A stretch of DNA of 64,000 nt, taken from contig NW_025937347.1 of NCBI RefSeq assembly GCF_000764305.2, forward strand, positions 62,001-126,000. Reading direction: 5' to 3'. This stretch comes from Hyalella azteca (lineage: Eukaryota; Arthropoda; Malacostraca; Amphipoda; Hyalellidae). The notes beneath the pieces were generated by a model that had not been told where the DNA came from, did no database searches, and saw only the letters and a program-made list of their open reading frames with translations. Below are positions 48,142-59,964 of the stretch, piece after piece (the first letter of the stretch is position 1; each line of letters opens with the position of its first letter). The position numbers and the translations under genes were made by a program.

Positions 48142-51100
48142 TGTAGTATTATTCCTATTTTACTTTAAAAACATTGAATAATTATTGAATTTCGCACACC
48201 TCATGCTCCGTACTCTGCCCTATAGCCGCCCACTTATCATTGTTTAATCTTATCACTATTCGTGAGACCCCGTCTTGTTTGGGTCGATGTCACTCGTGAC
48301 TCGTGTGCAAATCTTGGGAAATGTTTTTCAGCCAACCTAATATTGAAATTACTTGCGTATTTCATCGATTAGATTTCTCAGAGAACCGGAAGTTGAACAT
48401 ATGTATATAACATACATGCAGAAAATATACAATATAACAATAATTTTATGAGTAGAATTCATAACATATTTACTGTGAAGTAATCGTTAAGTAATTTTAC
48501 ATACTTTAAGCATCATTTCCTCTGGTAAAGTATCATATTTTGTCAGCTGTAATGTTCTGAAGCTACATATAATTCCAGGCGCTCAGGAAGTTTTAAGGAG
48601 TCCCGACTTTCTGTCACTGGCTGTACACAGATAAAACTGAGATAGATAACATGCCAAGAGCTTGAAGTGATCACTTACGTATGTTTCTTAATTTAGCGGC
48701 ACACACATTCAATGTTCTACAGTACACCTCATTGATCACTTCTTAAATTCCTTTTCCAACTATATTCTGTACATTATTCGTTATAAGTACTTATATCATT
48801 AGTCTGCTTATATCGCAAGTTCACAAGGAATTTAAAAGCAAAGAAAACGCCAAGAAAATTCACCATATCGATATTGAAAACGTTTCGGAGTCCAGCTCCA
48901 TCATCAGTTCGACTAAACTAAAAATGAATAAAATCACTTTAAAAGTCAAAATTCAAAGACAGACATAAAACCTAAACAAGACCTAACATTATATCGAAAT
49001 AAACAGGACTAGTTATGAACAACTTAGTCCTAGGGGTACGACAAGAATATAAAATTCTAGCGATTTACTATTTCCAGATTTATTATTCGTTATTTAGCAA
49101 AGGCATGAAAGTCACGAACAGTAAGTGGCAAAATCCAAGAAACAAACCGAGTCGGCCTTCTCTTTAATTATCAAAGTAAGAGAGAACTGACTCGTCTCAC
49201 AAATATATTATAGATCAAACTAAGATTGATCACTGCTACTAAAAAAACGTACTATAAGAAGGAATGGCTTCTCTCACCTGGGATTTGATAAAAAAATTAC
49301 ATTCAATTTTTTTACGAAGAACTTTAGGCGTCAAAACTACATTCACATCTCTACCTGATAATACGAACGAAGTAATGGAATTTGAGTAATATGAGAAGCA
49401 TTCCAATTACGTAATTATGACAACGGAAAAATGATTTCCTTAAACTAAATTTTTGGACTTGTGGGAACCGTCTAAATTATTTGAACGATCAAAGACATTT
49501 ATAAATACTATAAATAAATTTCTATAACGTCTATAGATCGTCTCCGTCAAATTATTGGTGATTTACCTAAATTTGTTAGGTGACAGTAGAATTTTTTAAA
49601 CAGGTGCATGTCTGGTTATTTAAAGTTCAATAAATTGATTTCCGCTGACAAAATTGATGCTGGTGAAAAAATAATTAAATTTTTTATATATAGGCTACGG
49701 GTCTCATTTACGTATATATGCCGCCAACGTATATATAAATTTTGATGAGCTTTCTCTCATTTTCAAATGCAAATATTTTAATCAAATATTTAACTTTATT
49801 GGATTCGGCAGACACCATAATATGTTTATAATTTAATTACGAGACCATTTCAGTTTCATAGAATAATTGAAAACCAATTTAATTCAAAATAGGTGCAACG
49901 CAGTTTATTTCTCGTATGCTGTTCAAAGTAATCAGTTTAAGTAATTATTTTGGTTAGCCGACAGCTATTTATAAGCTGAACTCACTTCAGTTGAGCCTGG
50001 TATGATTTAAACTATTTATCAGCTAATATTCATTCATATCAACGTTTTAAATAATAAATAAAATATTTATAGATGTGCTAGTCAACCTTCCGTCAGATAG
50101 TTTATTGATAAACTTTCTTCGCTAACCACTTCAAGGCCTTCACGAGGCAATGAAGAGGCCCACGTTTTATGCCAGATGAAAAATGAGAGAAGTTTTTCGA
50201 TGACTTGCTACTTCATAAAATCTACAGAACCAAGTGTTAAATACGGGAATTTATATGACCTTTCATTCTTATCTAGCATGATAAATCACTACAAAGCTAA
50301 ACCCTTAGCTAAAACATTGATTTATTGATGAATAAGCCACCCGGATATTTATATTAAATGACTACATCCACGAATATAGTCAAGTGGTGCTGCTGCGTTG
50401 TGCGTAGATAGACGACATCATGGAGCTAGTTTCTCTATCTATAAGCACTATCAGGGGACTTGGCCGGGCCACTTGGATGCTGATAACTTGTCTATATGAG
50501 CGCTGATAAATATACACGATAAAATATTCCACGAGAGCTGCCACATCATTTGTTCGTGAATTACCTGTACACTCATTTCAGTATCCGTAAGCAATTCGGA
50601 GCGTCAAGCTGTCAACAGTGTTTGTCAATTGGATTAAATGATTTGGTGAATAGACTGATTAATGCGAGCTCTAATTCGTCTGTGTTGAAGTGGAAAAATG
50701 GATGCACTAAACGTTCCCTTTAAAATTCTGGTTTCATCAGAGCAGAAAACAAACACAGTTTATTTATCGTGTGATCTGTTCATCTCGTGCGTTAGGCCTA
50801 ATATGAAAACAAGTTTAATCAATCAGCTACTTAAGAAAATAATCACATATGCGGGCTTTGTAGCTCCAATATATGAATTTTTATCTCTAAAGTACAATGA
50901 TGATTCTTGTTCTTTGCCAAATATTCAAATCTAGAAATGACGGAAATTCTTTTTAATATTGAACTACTTAATACTTCTCGACATACATTGTGTTTCTTTT
51001 TATGTATATTATTAATTAACTAATGAACCTTAGACTTCAATCAATATTACGTTTTTATGAGCATTGAGCAGTGACCTAGGAGCATACAGGTAGAACCGAT

Positions 51101-51379
51101 AATACCGGCCAGTTTTCAGGAATAAGTAATCAAATTCAACCAACAAATACAAATTTGATGAGTGATCCAAATTTCAGTTATTTGGGTTGACTTATAAGTT
51201 TTATCACTTTCATTTTTTTCCCCTTTAGAGGGTCTACTATATAGAAAGCTTTCTCCTTAGTCCCCCATTCTCCACACTTTCTTCTGATCATTCCACTCTC
51301 AATCTTTTATCCTTAATCCACAATTATCCTCACTTTTTTCAGCTCATTCTAGTCTCAATCTCCCATGCCGTCAATCGTA
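48142..51379. other. no supported gene
   Basis: AT-rich. The frame at 50698-50934 starts MDALNVPFKIL but has no donor in a fitting position (see rejected items). The 51240-51360 segment has loose repeats of TCNCNCTTTTTTCNGNTCAT-like words before the pentanucleotide array. Confidence 0.4.
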
Positions 51380-51471
51380 GCATAACATAACATAACATAA
51401 CATAACATAACATAACATAACATAACATAACATAACATAACATAACATAACATAACATAACATAACATAAC
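51380..51471. repeat. pentanucleotide array (CATAA)n, about 18 copies
   Basis: An uninterrupted run of CATAA units with no visible substitution, suggesting ongoing length change. Confidence 0.98.
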
Positions 51472-52433
51472 AGCGCAACAGGCCTCACCCGAAGCTATGG
51501 TGCAACTTGGTTACTGAGCATTCATTCGTTGGTATCTTTCATCAGTATAGATTCTCGAATATTGTATTTATATTCTCCCTTTCAAAAATACTCATTTGGT
51601 TCCATGGAATTGGGTCATGAGAAATTTCATACTTAGCAAAGGTATTCAGATGAGATGAATATGTAAATTTAAATTCTCATTCTATAGGCATTTATCTCCG
51701 GGAAACGATTTTGTTTAATTACAAATGCACGTCAAAAAGGGAAATATTTATATTTTTTCAAATTTTGATATGAATGAAAAATCTGCTGTTCAATTAAAAA
51801 TCTCTGATAGACTTGTGCTACAAACACTGGGAGGAATGCTTTCGTAGGCTGGCATATCGTTTACCGCTGTTGCGCTTTTGTAGAAGTTTTGTTTACATGA
51901 AAGGCAGGAGTTCTGGCTATAACTATAGTGGGTGTGCGAAGAGATAATGCAAGTAAAAATATATCTACATTTGGGAATATTTTTTACGACGCTCTCTCAG
52001 TTTAAATTGATTCGAAAATTTTTATTAATTGACCGGTGACATAAATTGATAAAATGAATAATTTATATCAGACAGGACATATCAATATTTTTGCAGCATT
52101 TTCACTTCGATAATTTTAGATGCGAATTTCTGTATTTCCTTGATTTATTCCATATGCGTGACTTATAAGTCGTATTGTTTTCAATGTATTATGAAATGTA
52201 TTTATTCAGGTTAGTTCAACGTTATTCAACCGTCGTATAATTTGTGTTTGTTACAAATATTCGTGTTTTATTTCTTAGAGGGTTTATATTTCCATCTAAA
52301 CTCCTGCAGAATGTGTTGAGTAAAATATTTCAAGATAGGCATCAGTTTTTATTTCGTTCTTGTAAATTACGTTTTGTATCTACGTTGTTAAAGAGCATTT
52401 CATAACGACGTCAAACAACAGCAGCCATACAGG
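51472..52433. other. upstream region of the synaptophysin gene
   Basis: AT-rich, no other gene seen. ATACAG just before the first coding ATG could be a 3' splice site, so the 5' UTR may begin on an exon further upstream. No promoter motif could be assigned. Confidence 0.35.
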
Positions 52434-52499
52434 ATGCAAACTTCGATGTCATATGCAGTATTTCTTGAGCCGCGAGGGTTCATCAAGGTGCTGGAGTTT
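52434..52499 (+). CDS. SYP: synaptophysin coding exon 1
   Basis: Starts at an ATG (MQTSMSYAVFLEPRGFIKVL), with a TAA in frame upstream at 52389. Donor TTT|GTAAGT at 52500, phase 0. A second in-frame ATG lies at 52446. If ATACAG (ending 52432) is an acceptor, a different upstream coding start is possible. Confidence 0.85.
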
Positions 52500-55400
52500 G
52501 TAAGTATCAGCAATCGTGGTCCTCTATAGAATATCAATTAAGTACTTTCGAAGAAAAAGATTTTGATTTTGTTTAAAGTGTAGATGATAATATTATTTAT
52601 TTAATTTATTAGTATTGTAGCCTCAAATATTACGTACTGATGCAAATCAATCGTGAATCGTTATAATAAACCTCGGTCAACCGTAAATACCTGACCAGCA
52701 ATAATTGGCCTAATTTATATTATCTTGTATCGTTATCATTTAATAATGACTTATCATGCAGCTTGGAACATACTTTTTATTCCTATTACTTTACACCGAG
52801 CGTTGTTGAAGTATTTTATTCGCTTAATTAATATCGAATTACTACGGCAAATCATATTTTCGAAGTGATTCTAGAAGAGACTTTTTAACGTAATAATCCA
52901 ATGGCATGTCATTAAATGTGTTAAATTTGGCTCTTTTCGACATGCGTTTCTTGTAACATTTTATTTCAGTAGCGTAAAAAATCAATGAGCCTCGCTTTGC
53001 CCGAAACTGAACCTGGCATCTTCTATATGCTTATAATTTTACGAAGAAGAGTGGAATATCATTCGGTTGACGCTTATTAGCCCGCAATAGGAATAGAAAC
53101 TTCGTCTAGATATTTTCTTACCTCAATGATAACATAGATGCGTTGAATAGATGGTAAAATTATTTTTCGTTTTTCCTTACTATGTAAAAAAGATTGTATA
53201 AAAATTGGACAACACTCGATGACATGTAGTGGGAATGAAACCAAAGTACTCTCAATGACATGTCCATTGCCCATGCATGTAACGGTTTTATATATGTACG
53301 TGGGTTACTTGATAAATATCTTCTTTAATCGTTTTAATTGAAAATTAATGGAACGATAAATAATGCTAACGCATGCCAAGGAGTATTAAGAATGAATCAG
53401 CATGATTTGATCACATTTTAGTAGATTCATACTTGCCTTAATCGTGCCTGTTGAAAGCGAGCTGGTCGCACGATACGAATGCACTGCAACTGCAATGGAA
53501 TAAGTTTCGATTTGGAGAAATTAGTCAACTTCAAAACCATAACACTTTTCGTGAGCTGGCTAGCTGCATTAATATGGTGAATGTTTTGGACGAGCAATGA
53601 TAATAGAAATGAGATTGACAATTGTAATAAAAGTTAATCGAATCTAAAAACGAAATCGTTTTTGTACAAATTTTAAATATTACCTGCTTCTGAAGAAAAT
53701 TTGTATTTCTTAACTGAATTCAATCGGAAGTAATATTTAATTCTACTAACAAGTGTTTGACGTTCATTTATTTCAAGTTGGTGACAGGGTTTGCGGGAAA
53801 AATTCAAGGTAGGAGCTATTAACAATAGGCCTATTATAAAAAAAATATTCTTTTTTTTTCATATGAAAGTAAGGAGAAGAATCTGTGAGGAGGTATAACT
53901 ACTTTAATGGAACGATGTACTTTTGATAAATTTTCCATTCGTGAGGTTCAGAACATCTCTAGGTCGTTGATTAATAAAAATTCTAAAATTGACGATTTGA
54001 ATATTCCTTTCGACATATTAATTTATTCATCGATATTCGCTTCATTTTTACTTAAGAAATTGTTAAACAAGCAACTTTGGGTAGGCTAATAGTTTGCTCA
54101 TGAATTTAAGTCTTTGATATTTGCAACATAAAATTCGATTATTTGCTCGTTTTGGGGTTTTGAATATAATCAAAATATCACAACAGATTGAAATTTAATC
54201 TAAAATTAATTTGCTTAAACTAAAGTATACATTTGACCTTACTTTTGGTGATTCATGACCAAATATTTTGGTATTGAGAATATAATTCATAATTGCCTCT
54301 TGACTCGGTAGATAATCAACTAACTTAGTTAACTAACACTTGGTCTACTGAAAGTTTATGTGTGAAAGCATGATTTCATTCATAGCAACCTAGCTGTTAA
54401 TGTAAAACTTGACGGAACCGAGAAGATTGCGGTTTCTACAATAATGAATCTGCAATTATCTGATCAAATTTATGTCATAACCACAAAACTTGCACGAAAC
54501 TTTGCACTTGGTCAGCAAATCCTATTTTGTGTAATGAGCAAAGTTTTATCACGATGCTGTCGATCATCCATCATGAGTAAAACCTTGAAACTGTTGCGTC
54601 ATTCAATAGGAAAAATCCTTAATATCACGCAACCATTAAGTTGACTTTAGATAAATTTTATCAGAAAACGCCTTGTAATAAAATTCCTTATTTCATTGTT
54701 TTTAATTTTCTAATTGTATATTTTGAAAAGGATGGTTATTTATTTTTTTTTCACTGCAAGGTTTTCGTGATCTGCGCATTTGCGTGCGCTTGCGACTTCA
54801 AAGGTGACGTCGTGCTCAAAGTCAAGTGTTCATCAGACATCAACGTCTCCAATACAACGTCAACAACTACGGTTGGAACAACATCAACAACTACGGTCGA
54901 TTCATCATCAACAACTACGGTTGATTCATCATCAACAACTACGGTTGAGTCAACATCAACAACTACGGTTGAGTCAACATCAACTACACCCATCCCAGAG
55001 ATCCTGTACACGGCAGAGTTCAAGTACCCATTCAAGTGAGTCACAAGCTTAACTACAACGAGGATGTAATAACTATAAATGATCGCTAAATATTTGATAA
55101 TTGTACAACTAATATGAAAAAAATTAATGAAAATCACATCTAAATAAATGGGGTGTTTGGATATTAAATTCGAATGACCCATGATGGTTCGGGTAGTGAA
55201 GAGATTACCTTATAATTTGTAACTAGCTGTGATATGTTTATTTGTATTAACACTTTATTAAATATTTTCAAATATTTAATTCAGCCTTGAATTAAATAAA
55301 AGATTTTTTTTAATGAAATTCAAACATTTTCTACCTGAAACTAAAAATTTGTTATTGAATGGTGATGCTGAATGGGGACTACAGGTCAAAAATAATTATT

Positions 55401-58400
55401 TTGAACATGGACGAATATATTTAATTACCATAATTGTATTTCCTAGGGCAACATAAGATCTTGTGCAAATTTGTAAGAAAAAATAGAGACTGAATTAAGG
55501 TCAAATGCTAACAGCAGTCTTGTCTGATGTTCATCTCATATACGACTACGCTTTGCATGCCTTGTATTGGACCGACTTGAGCCGTATATTGAACAATAAT
55601 CAGTCGACAGCAGTCATAGTGTCACATTTTCGTTCAAATTATCTGCTAGTTTGTTCGAAGAAATATTCGTTTTACACCAGAAAATTATAAAACAGGGAGT
55701 AAATATGGTTTATAATTTTTTTATTTCTTATTTAAAAATTTTCTCGGTCAAAAGATAGAGTTTGGATAAATTGTTCTAATCAATTGTTTTCGATCGCAGT
55801 CACAAGTGGCAAGGTTTGAATTCTGCTATAGAAAGTCCAGTTAGTAATTTGTTTGATCATATTATTGATATTCAAACGACGCTAGCGTTCAATATACACA
55901 TACACTGCTAGTGAACATACTAGCACCCAACTCTTTGATCATTAACGATAATTGAAGCAGTCCAGGCTGACATCATCCTTATAAGAAACGTAAACGCTTA
56001 GAAATAATTAGATCGCCCAGGCTAATCATTCTAATCAAACAAATTTCAGCAAGCATGAAAAACTAAGAATGCCGTAACGGTGGCTGCAGTTTGGAGAATC
56101 CTCCTATACAACTGCATGTGACCAGACTTATTTGTGTCATGACGACTAGTTTGTCGTCACTCGACTGTAGTTATCAATTCAACGAATGAAAATTCATTCT
56201 ATTTTCTGCTGCAAGATAGTGGAAATAGAGTGTCAGCAATAAATAAATAGCGGCTTCGGCGTTTAGTAGGCCGTTGGCCTGTCGCCGATTCTCAACATCA
56301 CAGAACATTCACAGCATTTTGCGGTCTCGAACTCGCAACTCACTGCTACAATTCTGCTGTACTTAACCGCCCGGCCTCCTTGCCGATTCTGACCAGAAAC
56401 TGGCGCACAGAGCTGGGATCGAACCCGCACCTCTCTGCACCAATTCTGGTGCTCTGAACTGTAACCACTGGGCCACCATGCCCAACCAGGCAATATTATA
56501 GAATATTGTCCAATTTTTTAAAAATTACTATTACTGCATACATAAGTTTCCTCTCCTCATTATGTTACAGGTTGTATAAATCAGAATCGAATAGCGCCAT
56601 CTCATGCAACGGCACAGAAGAAACCATGACGCTGGAAGGTGACTATTCATCGACCGCCTGCTTCTATGTCTTCGTCGGTGTGTTCTCCTTCCTCTTTACC
56701 ATCTTCGCTGTGGTGGTGTACGTTTTCTTCCAGCCTACATACGAGTTCATGGAGTGGATACCTATCACTGTGAGTTATTTTATCAAGAAAAAGCCAATTG
56801 TAGGTAATTATTTGCAGAAAAAATATTGTCATCTTGTGATCTTGACTTGTCATCAATCATTGCTCTTATACGGTATAATCATTGTACAAAAAAAAAACAC
56901 CAAAATATGTAATTTTGGTAGAAGCTCGTCTACCCGAAACTTGAAAGAAAATAAGTGACTAGTTTGTAACTGCTTTCAAAATATTTAATTTGTCTCTGTG
57001 GATTATTCTTATTTTTGTGACTAGTCGGTTATTTTTCTCCTGTGAAGAGCTTAAAATTTGGCCTAAAAGCGAAAATTTTAAGGTAATAACACCGGAAGCA
57101 CCGCAAAATTTATTTATTCCTTGTAAGGCATCATTGCTGTACCTAGAGCAATATTAGGGATGTAAGTTCAGAGTCTAATCGAAGGACGTAAACGGGACGT
57201 AAACAGTTTCCTCGACGCTTTGGGAGGAGGTGATATTCCCCAAAAAAGAAGAACTGCAGTTTTTCGTCGCCTGGGGCAATACTTGCAAAGATGCAGTATA
57301 GTGGACACCCTATAAAAATAATCAATGCCTAATTCTTTTGCTATCTTCTTCCACACAACATCTACCTCTCCGTGGGAGCGTGACAGATATTCTAATTGAG
57401 GTGAAGTGGCAATTAATTAAAAATTTCAAGAAAATCAAGTTGTGCTCAAGCTGGGCAACTCTGGTTGATCTGAAGAACCGTACCGGTGCACTCAGTAACA
57501 GAAGATATACTTTCTCGTGTAGGGCGAGTTTGGCTACCGTTTAGATGTTTGCCGTGCAGCACAAGGGGGACATTTAGAACATTTATAAATATGTAAAAAA
57601 CATTTTAGCGTTCTCTTTCCATGGATGCATATATTATGTACTTAAAGTACTTTATATCATTCCTTAAACAAATGCGAATTTATTAAATTGGGTCCATCAT
57701 TTAGAGTAATCCTGTATTATAAAAATAAAATAATTCAACCTTGAACCAATTCAAGTGTCAACCATCGGCTCAAATTTTGAGCCGATGAATGGCAGGTCGA
57801 AAAACTTACTACCACGCTACACAAATTTTTTTCGTATTTCTTCCATGGAGAATGCTTGCTCCATCGGAGTTCGCCTTAAAATTTGTCTGAATTCGTTTTA
57901 TCACTATCCCACACTATCCGCCGATTTATCACTATATCACCACTATCCATCACTATCCCACACTATCCCACAGGACACTGTGGTGCACGGAGTGCTCACC
58001 GTCTTCTGGTTCGGCGCCTCTATTGCCTGGGCTTCCGCCCTCACCGGCATAAAGAAACACACGAAGTGAGCGATCAATATGTTCTTGATTTTAATTGTAA
58101 CCATAATTGATTTTAATCTTAATTTAATTATGATAGAAGGCTGTGGGTAGAATTTTTGGCCAGTATTTACTTCATTATTTGCACAAAATGTTTTAGATAG
58201 GGAATTAATCCCTGGGAATGAAATCTTATCTTATACTTTAATGGTTATAGAATTTCTGAAGATATATTCATCATTTATATTAATCAACTTTATATCTCTT
58301 TCATTTTCGTCCGATCCAAAACTGAGACGTTCGGTTCCATTTTAATCAAGAAGATTTTAACCGAAATGTGACAAACTTTGTACAGTCCGAAAGATTTTTT

Positions 58401-59964
58401 ACAGTTCCAGTTCTCAAAGGTGAATGAAAAATTGTTGAATCGATCTCAAAAATTTACTGCTAAACTTGAATTGCTTGGGACTGTACTGCTTTAGACTTAT
58501 TGCTTCACTGCTTACTGACTTACTGCTTGGTCAATATTATTATCTTATAGATTTGGCTTTTTTAAGCTCTGAAGAGATGAAGTCTACTGTGAGAACATAG
58601 AATAGATTCACATGATTCAAGATTCAGTCATTCAAAGTTTCAACTCCTAGTTTGACAACCATATTTTTATTCAAATTTGTATGCAACTGCTCATTTAATT
58701 CAATTTTCTAAAGTTCTCACTTCTATCGGAATTCCTATGAACGAAAACGAGGAGTTATAAACTAGAGTGGCATCCAGGTATGGAAAACAAGTAAAAACGC
58801 TGGTCTTTTCTTGTAAAAATAGATTTTTTTTCTAAATAAAGAAAACGATACGTTATTTGAATCACAATACTTTTTCTTTATATTGTTTCTATATAACTGC
58901 TTATTTCTGCTTGTAATTCTTTCGGGTAACGACTAGAGTTCTTTAATCGGACCGTAAATTAATTGTGCAAGTTTGAACCTAAAATTGCACATTATCCACG
59001 TTTTCCTTACCGGAACCACTTGAAGGTGCTCAAAATGTTTACCTTTAATTGTGCTGCGCAGCAATCGATTGAAGTACGCCATGGATGATTTTTCCTAACT
59101 CCTTTATTGTCTGTAAACATGAGTTGACGCCAAGTTAGGTAGTTAATTCTAAAATGTATATTGCTCCATTTAAATAATCGAATTGACGATTTTTGAAGAT
59201 TTCGAATCAAGCTCATGGTATGTATCACAATGGAGTTTGAAAATTTTGTCTTCAAGTAAGGGATACTGAAGTTATTATTCTCATAAAAACTTGCTTCCTC
59301 CAATAGGACGGATCTCGTCGCCGAGGAAAATCCTGACATTTGCCTAGAAGCTTTGTCCTGTACGGTGGACAAAATTGAGTACCAGCTGCTGGATTTTTCT
59401 GTGGTGAGTATAGCTTCATTTTTAATTGTTTTAAACTTTATGCCTGCTAATGTGTGGATATTGTGTCCGTCAACGGACTTAAGCTCATACCTGTGCAATA
59501 ACTATACCTCTAATACATAGTATTTAAGATTGAATTTAGTTTCATAGAGCTGTATAATAACCCAAAACTGAAGCAAGATAAAGTTAACGCATAGATATAG
59601 CAAACAGAAACGTGGCCTGAAAATCGCGAAAGACATGTAATATTTATCTTTATCACTAGCGGCCTAAATCTGGCACCCTAATCCCAGGGTTAATGGCTTT
59701 AAATGAATGAAAGAATTATGTAAAATCTATGGCATACATTTATAAGATTCTGTTTTATTCATATATTGTCGGCCTACGTAAAGTAAGGTTGGAATACTTG
59801 AAATATAGGTACACCGCTTAATAATAACTTGAATTCAAGCATTCTTCTTGTCACAGATTTTTGGCTTCTTGAACGTGTTGCTTTTCGGCCTGAACGTTTG
59901 GTTCGTCTTCAAAGAAACAAAATTCTTCGGGAAGGCTACACCCCCGAGCACACAGGCTACTTAA
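52434..59964 (+). CDS. SYP: synaptophysin
   Basis: Four-pass synaptic-vesicle protein of the MARVEL-domain synaptophysin family. Six coding exons (52434-52499, 54761-55035, 56571-56769, 57974-58065, 59307-59403, 59857-59964) join in frame to 278 residues. Family hallmarks in order: EPRGFIKVLEF (12-22) leading into TM1; GDYSS (137-141) before TM2 (about 143-167); TM3 (about 181-206, with FWFGASIAWASAL); IFGFLNVLLFGLNVWFVFKE (244-263, TM4). Lumenal cysteine pairs C45/C126 and C223/C229 fit the two conserved disulfides. NxS/T sites occur at N50, N53 and N127. Odd points: an 8-residue Thr-rich repeat (about 55-98) in loop 1, and a short C-tail (KFFGKATPPSTQAT) lacking the Gly/Tyr-rich repeats of vertebrate synaptophysin. 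The start Met is probable, not certain. Confidence 0.93.
54761..55035 (+). CDS. SYP: synaptophysin coding exon 2 (TM1 and repeat-bearing lumenal loop)
   Basis: Acceptor CACTGCAAG ends at 54760 and donor TTCAA|GTGAGT begins at 55036. Encodes VFVICAFACACDFKG, then the Thr-rich repeat, then AEFKYPF, matching the family EFxYPF motif. Ends two bases into a Lys codon. Confidence 0.93.
54857..54988 (+). repeat. 24-bp coding minisatellite, about 5.5 copies
   Basis: The unit ACATCAACAACTACGGTTGA + NTCA encodes TSTTTV plus GT, DS or ES. Copies are nearly identical at DNA level. It keeps the synaptophysin frame because the unit is a multiple of three. It lies in the lumenal loop, so a Ser/Thr-rich, possibly O-glycosylated segment is plausible (inference). 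Confidence 0.95.
56265..56495 (-). mobile_element. two-part tRNA-like SINE
   Basis: On the minus strand it reads GGCATGGTGGCCCAGTGGTT (A-box-like), then about 40 bp on GTGCGGGTTCGATCCCAGCT (B-box GGTTCGATCCC). A second tRNA-like part follows: GGAGGCCGGGCGGTTAAGTA, then GTTGCGAGTTCGAGACCGCA. CAGAATTGG/CAGAATTGT also recurs between the halves. This is the structure of a dimeric tRNA-derived SINE driven by an internal pol III promoter. It sits antisense in the synaptophysin intron, ending 75 bp before exon 3. Target-site duplications were not resolved. Confidence 0.88.
56571..56769 (+). CDS. SYP: synaptophysin coding exon 3 (TM2)
   Basis: Acceptor TATGTTACAG ends at 56570 and donor ATCACT|GTGAGT begins at 56770. 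The first base completes Lys114; the exon reads LYKSESNSAISCNGT, then GDYSSTACFYVFVGVFSFLF and YEFMEWIPIT. Confidence 0.95.
57898..57972. repeat. CACTATCC-type repeats forming the end of intron 3
   Basis: Seven or more imperfect copies of CACTATCCCA / TCACTATCC run directly into the acceptor CCCACAG at 57973. The repeat itself makes up the pyrimidine-rich tract and provides several possible branch sites. Confidence 0.85.
57974..58065 (+). CDS. SYP: synaptophysin coding exon 4 (TM3)
   Basis: Acceptor ATCCCACAG ends at 57973 and donor ACGAA|GTGAGC begins at 58066. Encodes DTVVHGVLTVFWFGASIAWA, then SALTGIKKHT, corresponding to the family's conserved WLVSSSAWAKAL-type segment. Confidence 0.95.
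59307..59403 (+). CDS. SYP: synaptophysin coding exon 5 (second lumenal loop)
   Basis: Acceptor TCCAATAG ends at 59306 and donor TCTGTG|GTGAGT begins at 59404. Encodes TDLVAEENPDICLEALSCTV, then DKIEYQLLDFSV. Contains the C223/C229 pair. The overlapping 163-codon minus-strand frame (59007-59498) is a shadow. Confidence 0.9.
59857..59964 (+). CDS. SYP: synaptophysin coding exon 6 (TM4 and C-tail)
   Basis: Acceptor CTTGTCACAG ends at 59856. Encodes IFGFLNVLLFGLNVWFVFKE, then TKFFGKATPPSTQAT and a TAA at 59962-59964. The match to the family TM4 signature (VVFGFLN...WFVFKET) is very strong. The cytoplasmic tail is only about 16 residues. Confidence 0.95.
   Translation: MFGFLNVLLFGLNVWFVFKETKFFGKATPPSTQAT

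Noticed and set aside
50698..50934. Frame starting MDALNVPFKIL as a possible synaptophysin N-terminal exon
   Set aside because: No donor in a compatible phase follows the resembling residues, and the ATG at 52434 already gives a plausible start. It was kept only as a reminder that an upstream exon is possible.
51380..51471. (CATAA)n as telomere-like repeat
   Set aside because: The unit is not TTAGG or a known telomere variant, and it is a short internal array.
54751..55182. 143-codon minus-strand frame over synaptophysin exon 2
   Set aside because: Shadow of the coding minisatellite on the opposite strand.
57143..57356. Minus-strand frame with WKKIAKELGIDYF, MADF/Myb-like
   Set aside because: Only one short motif-like stretch, overlapping another open frame, inside a synaptophysin intron; too little to support a domain.
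59007..59498. 163-codon minus-strand frame
   Set aside because: It overlaps synaptophysin exon 5, whose family match and splice sites are convincing; the minus frame has no family resemblance.
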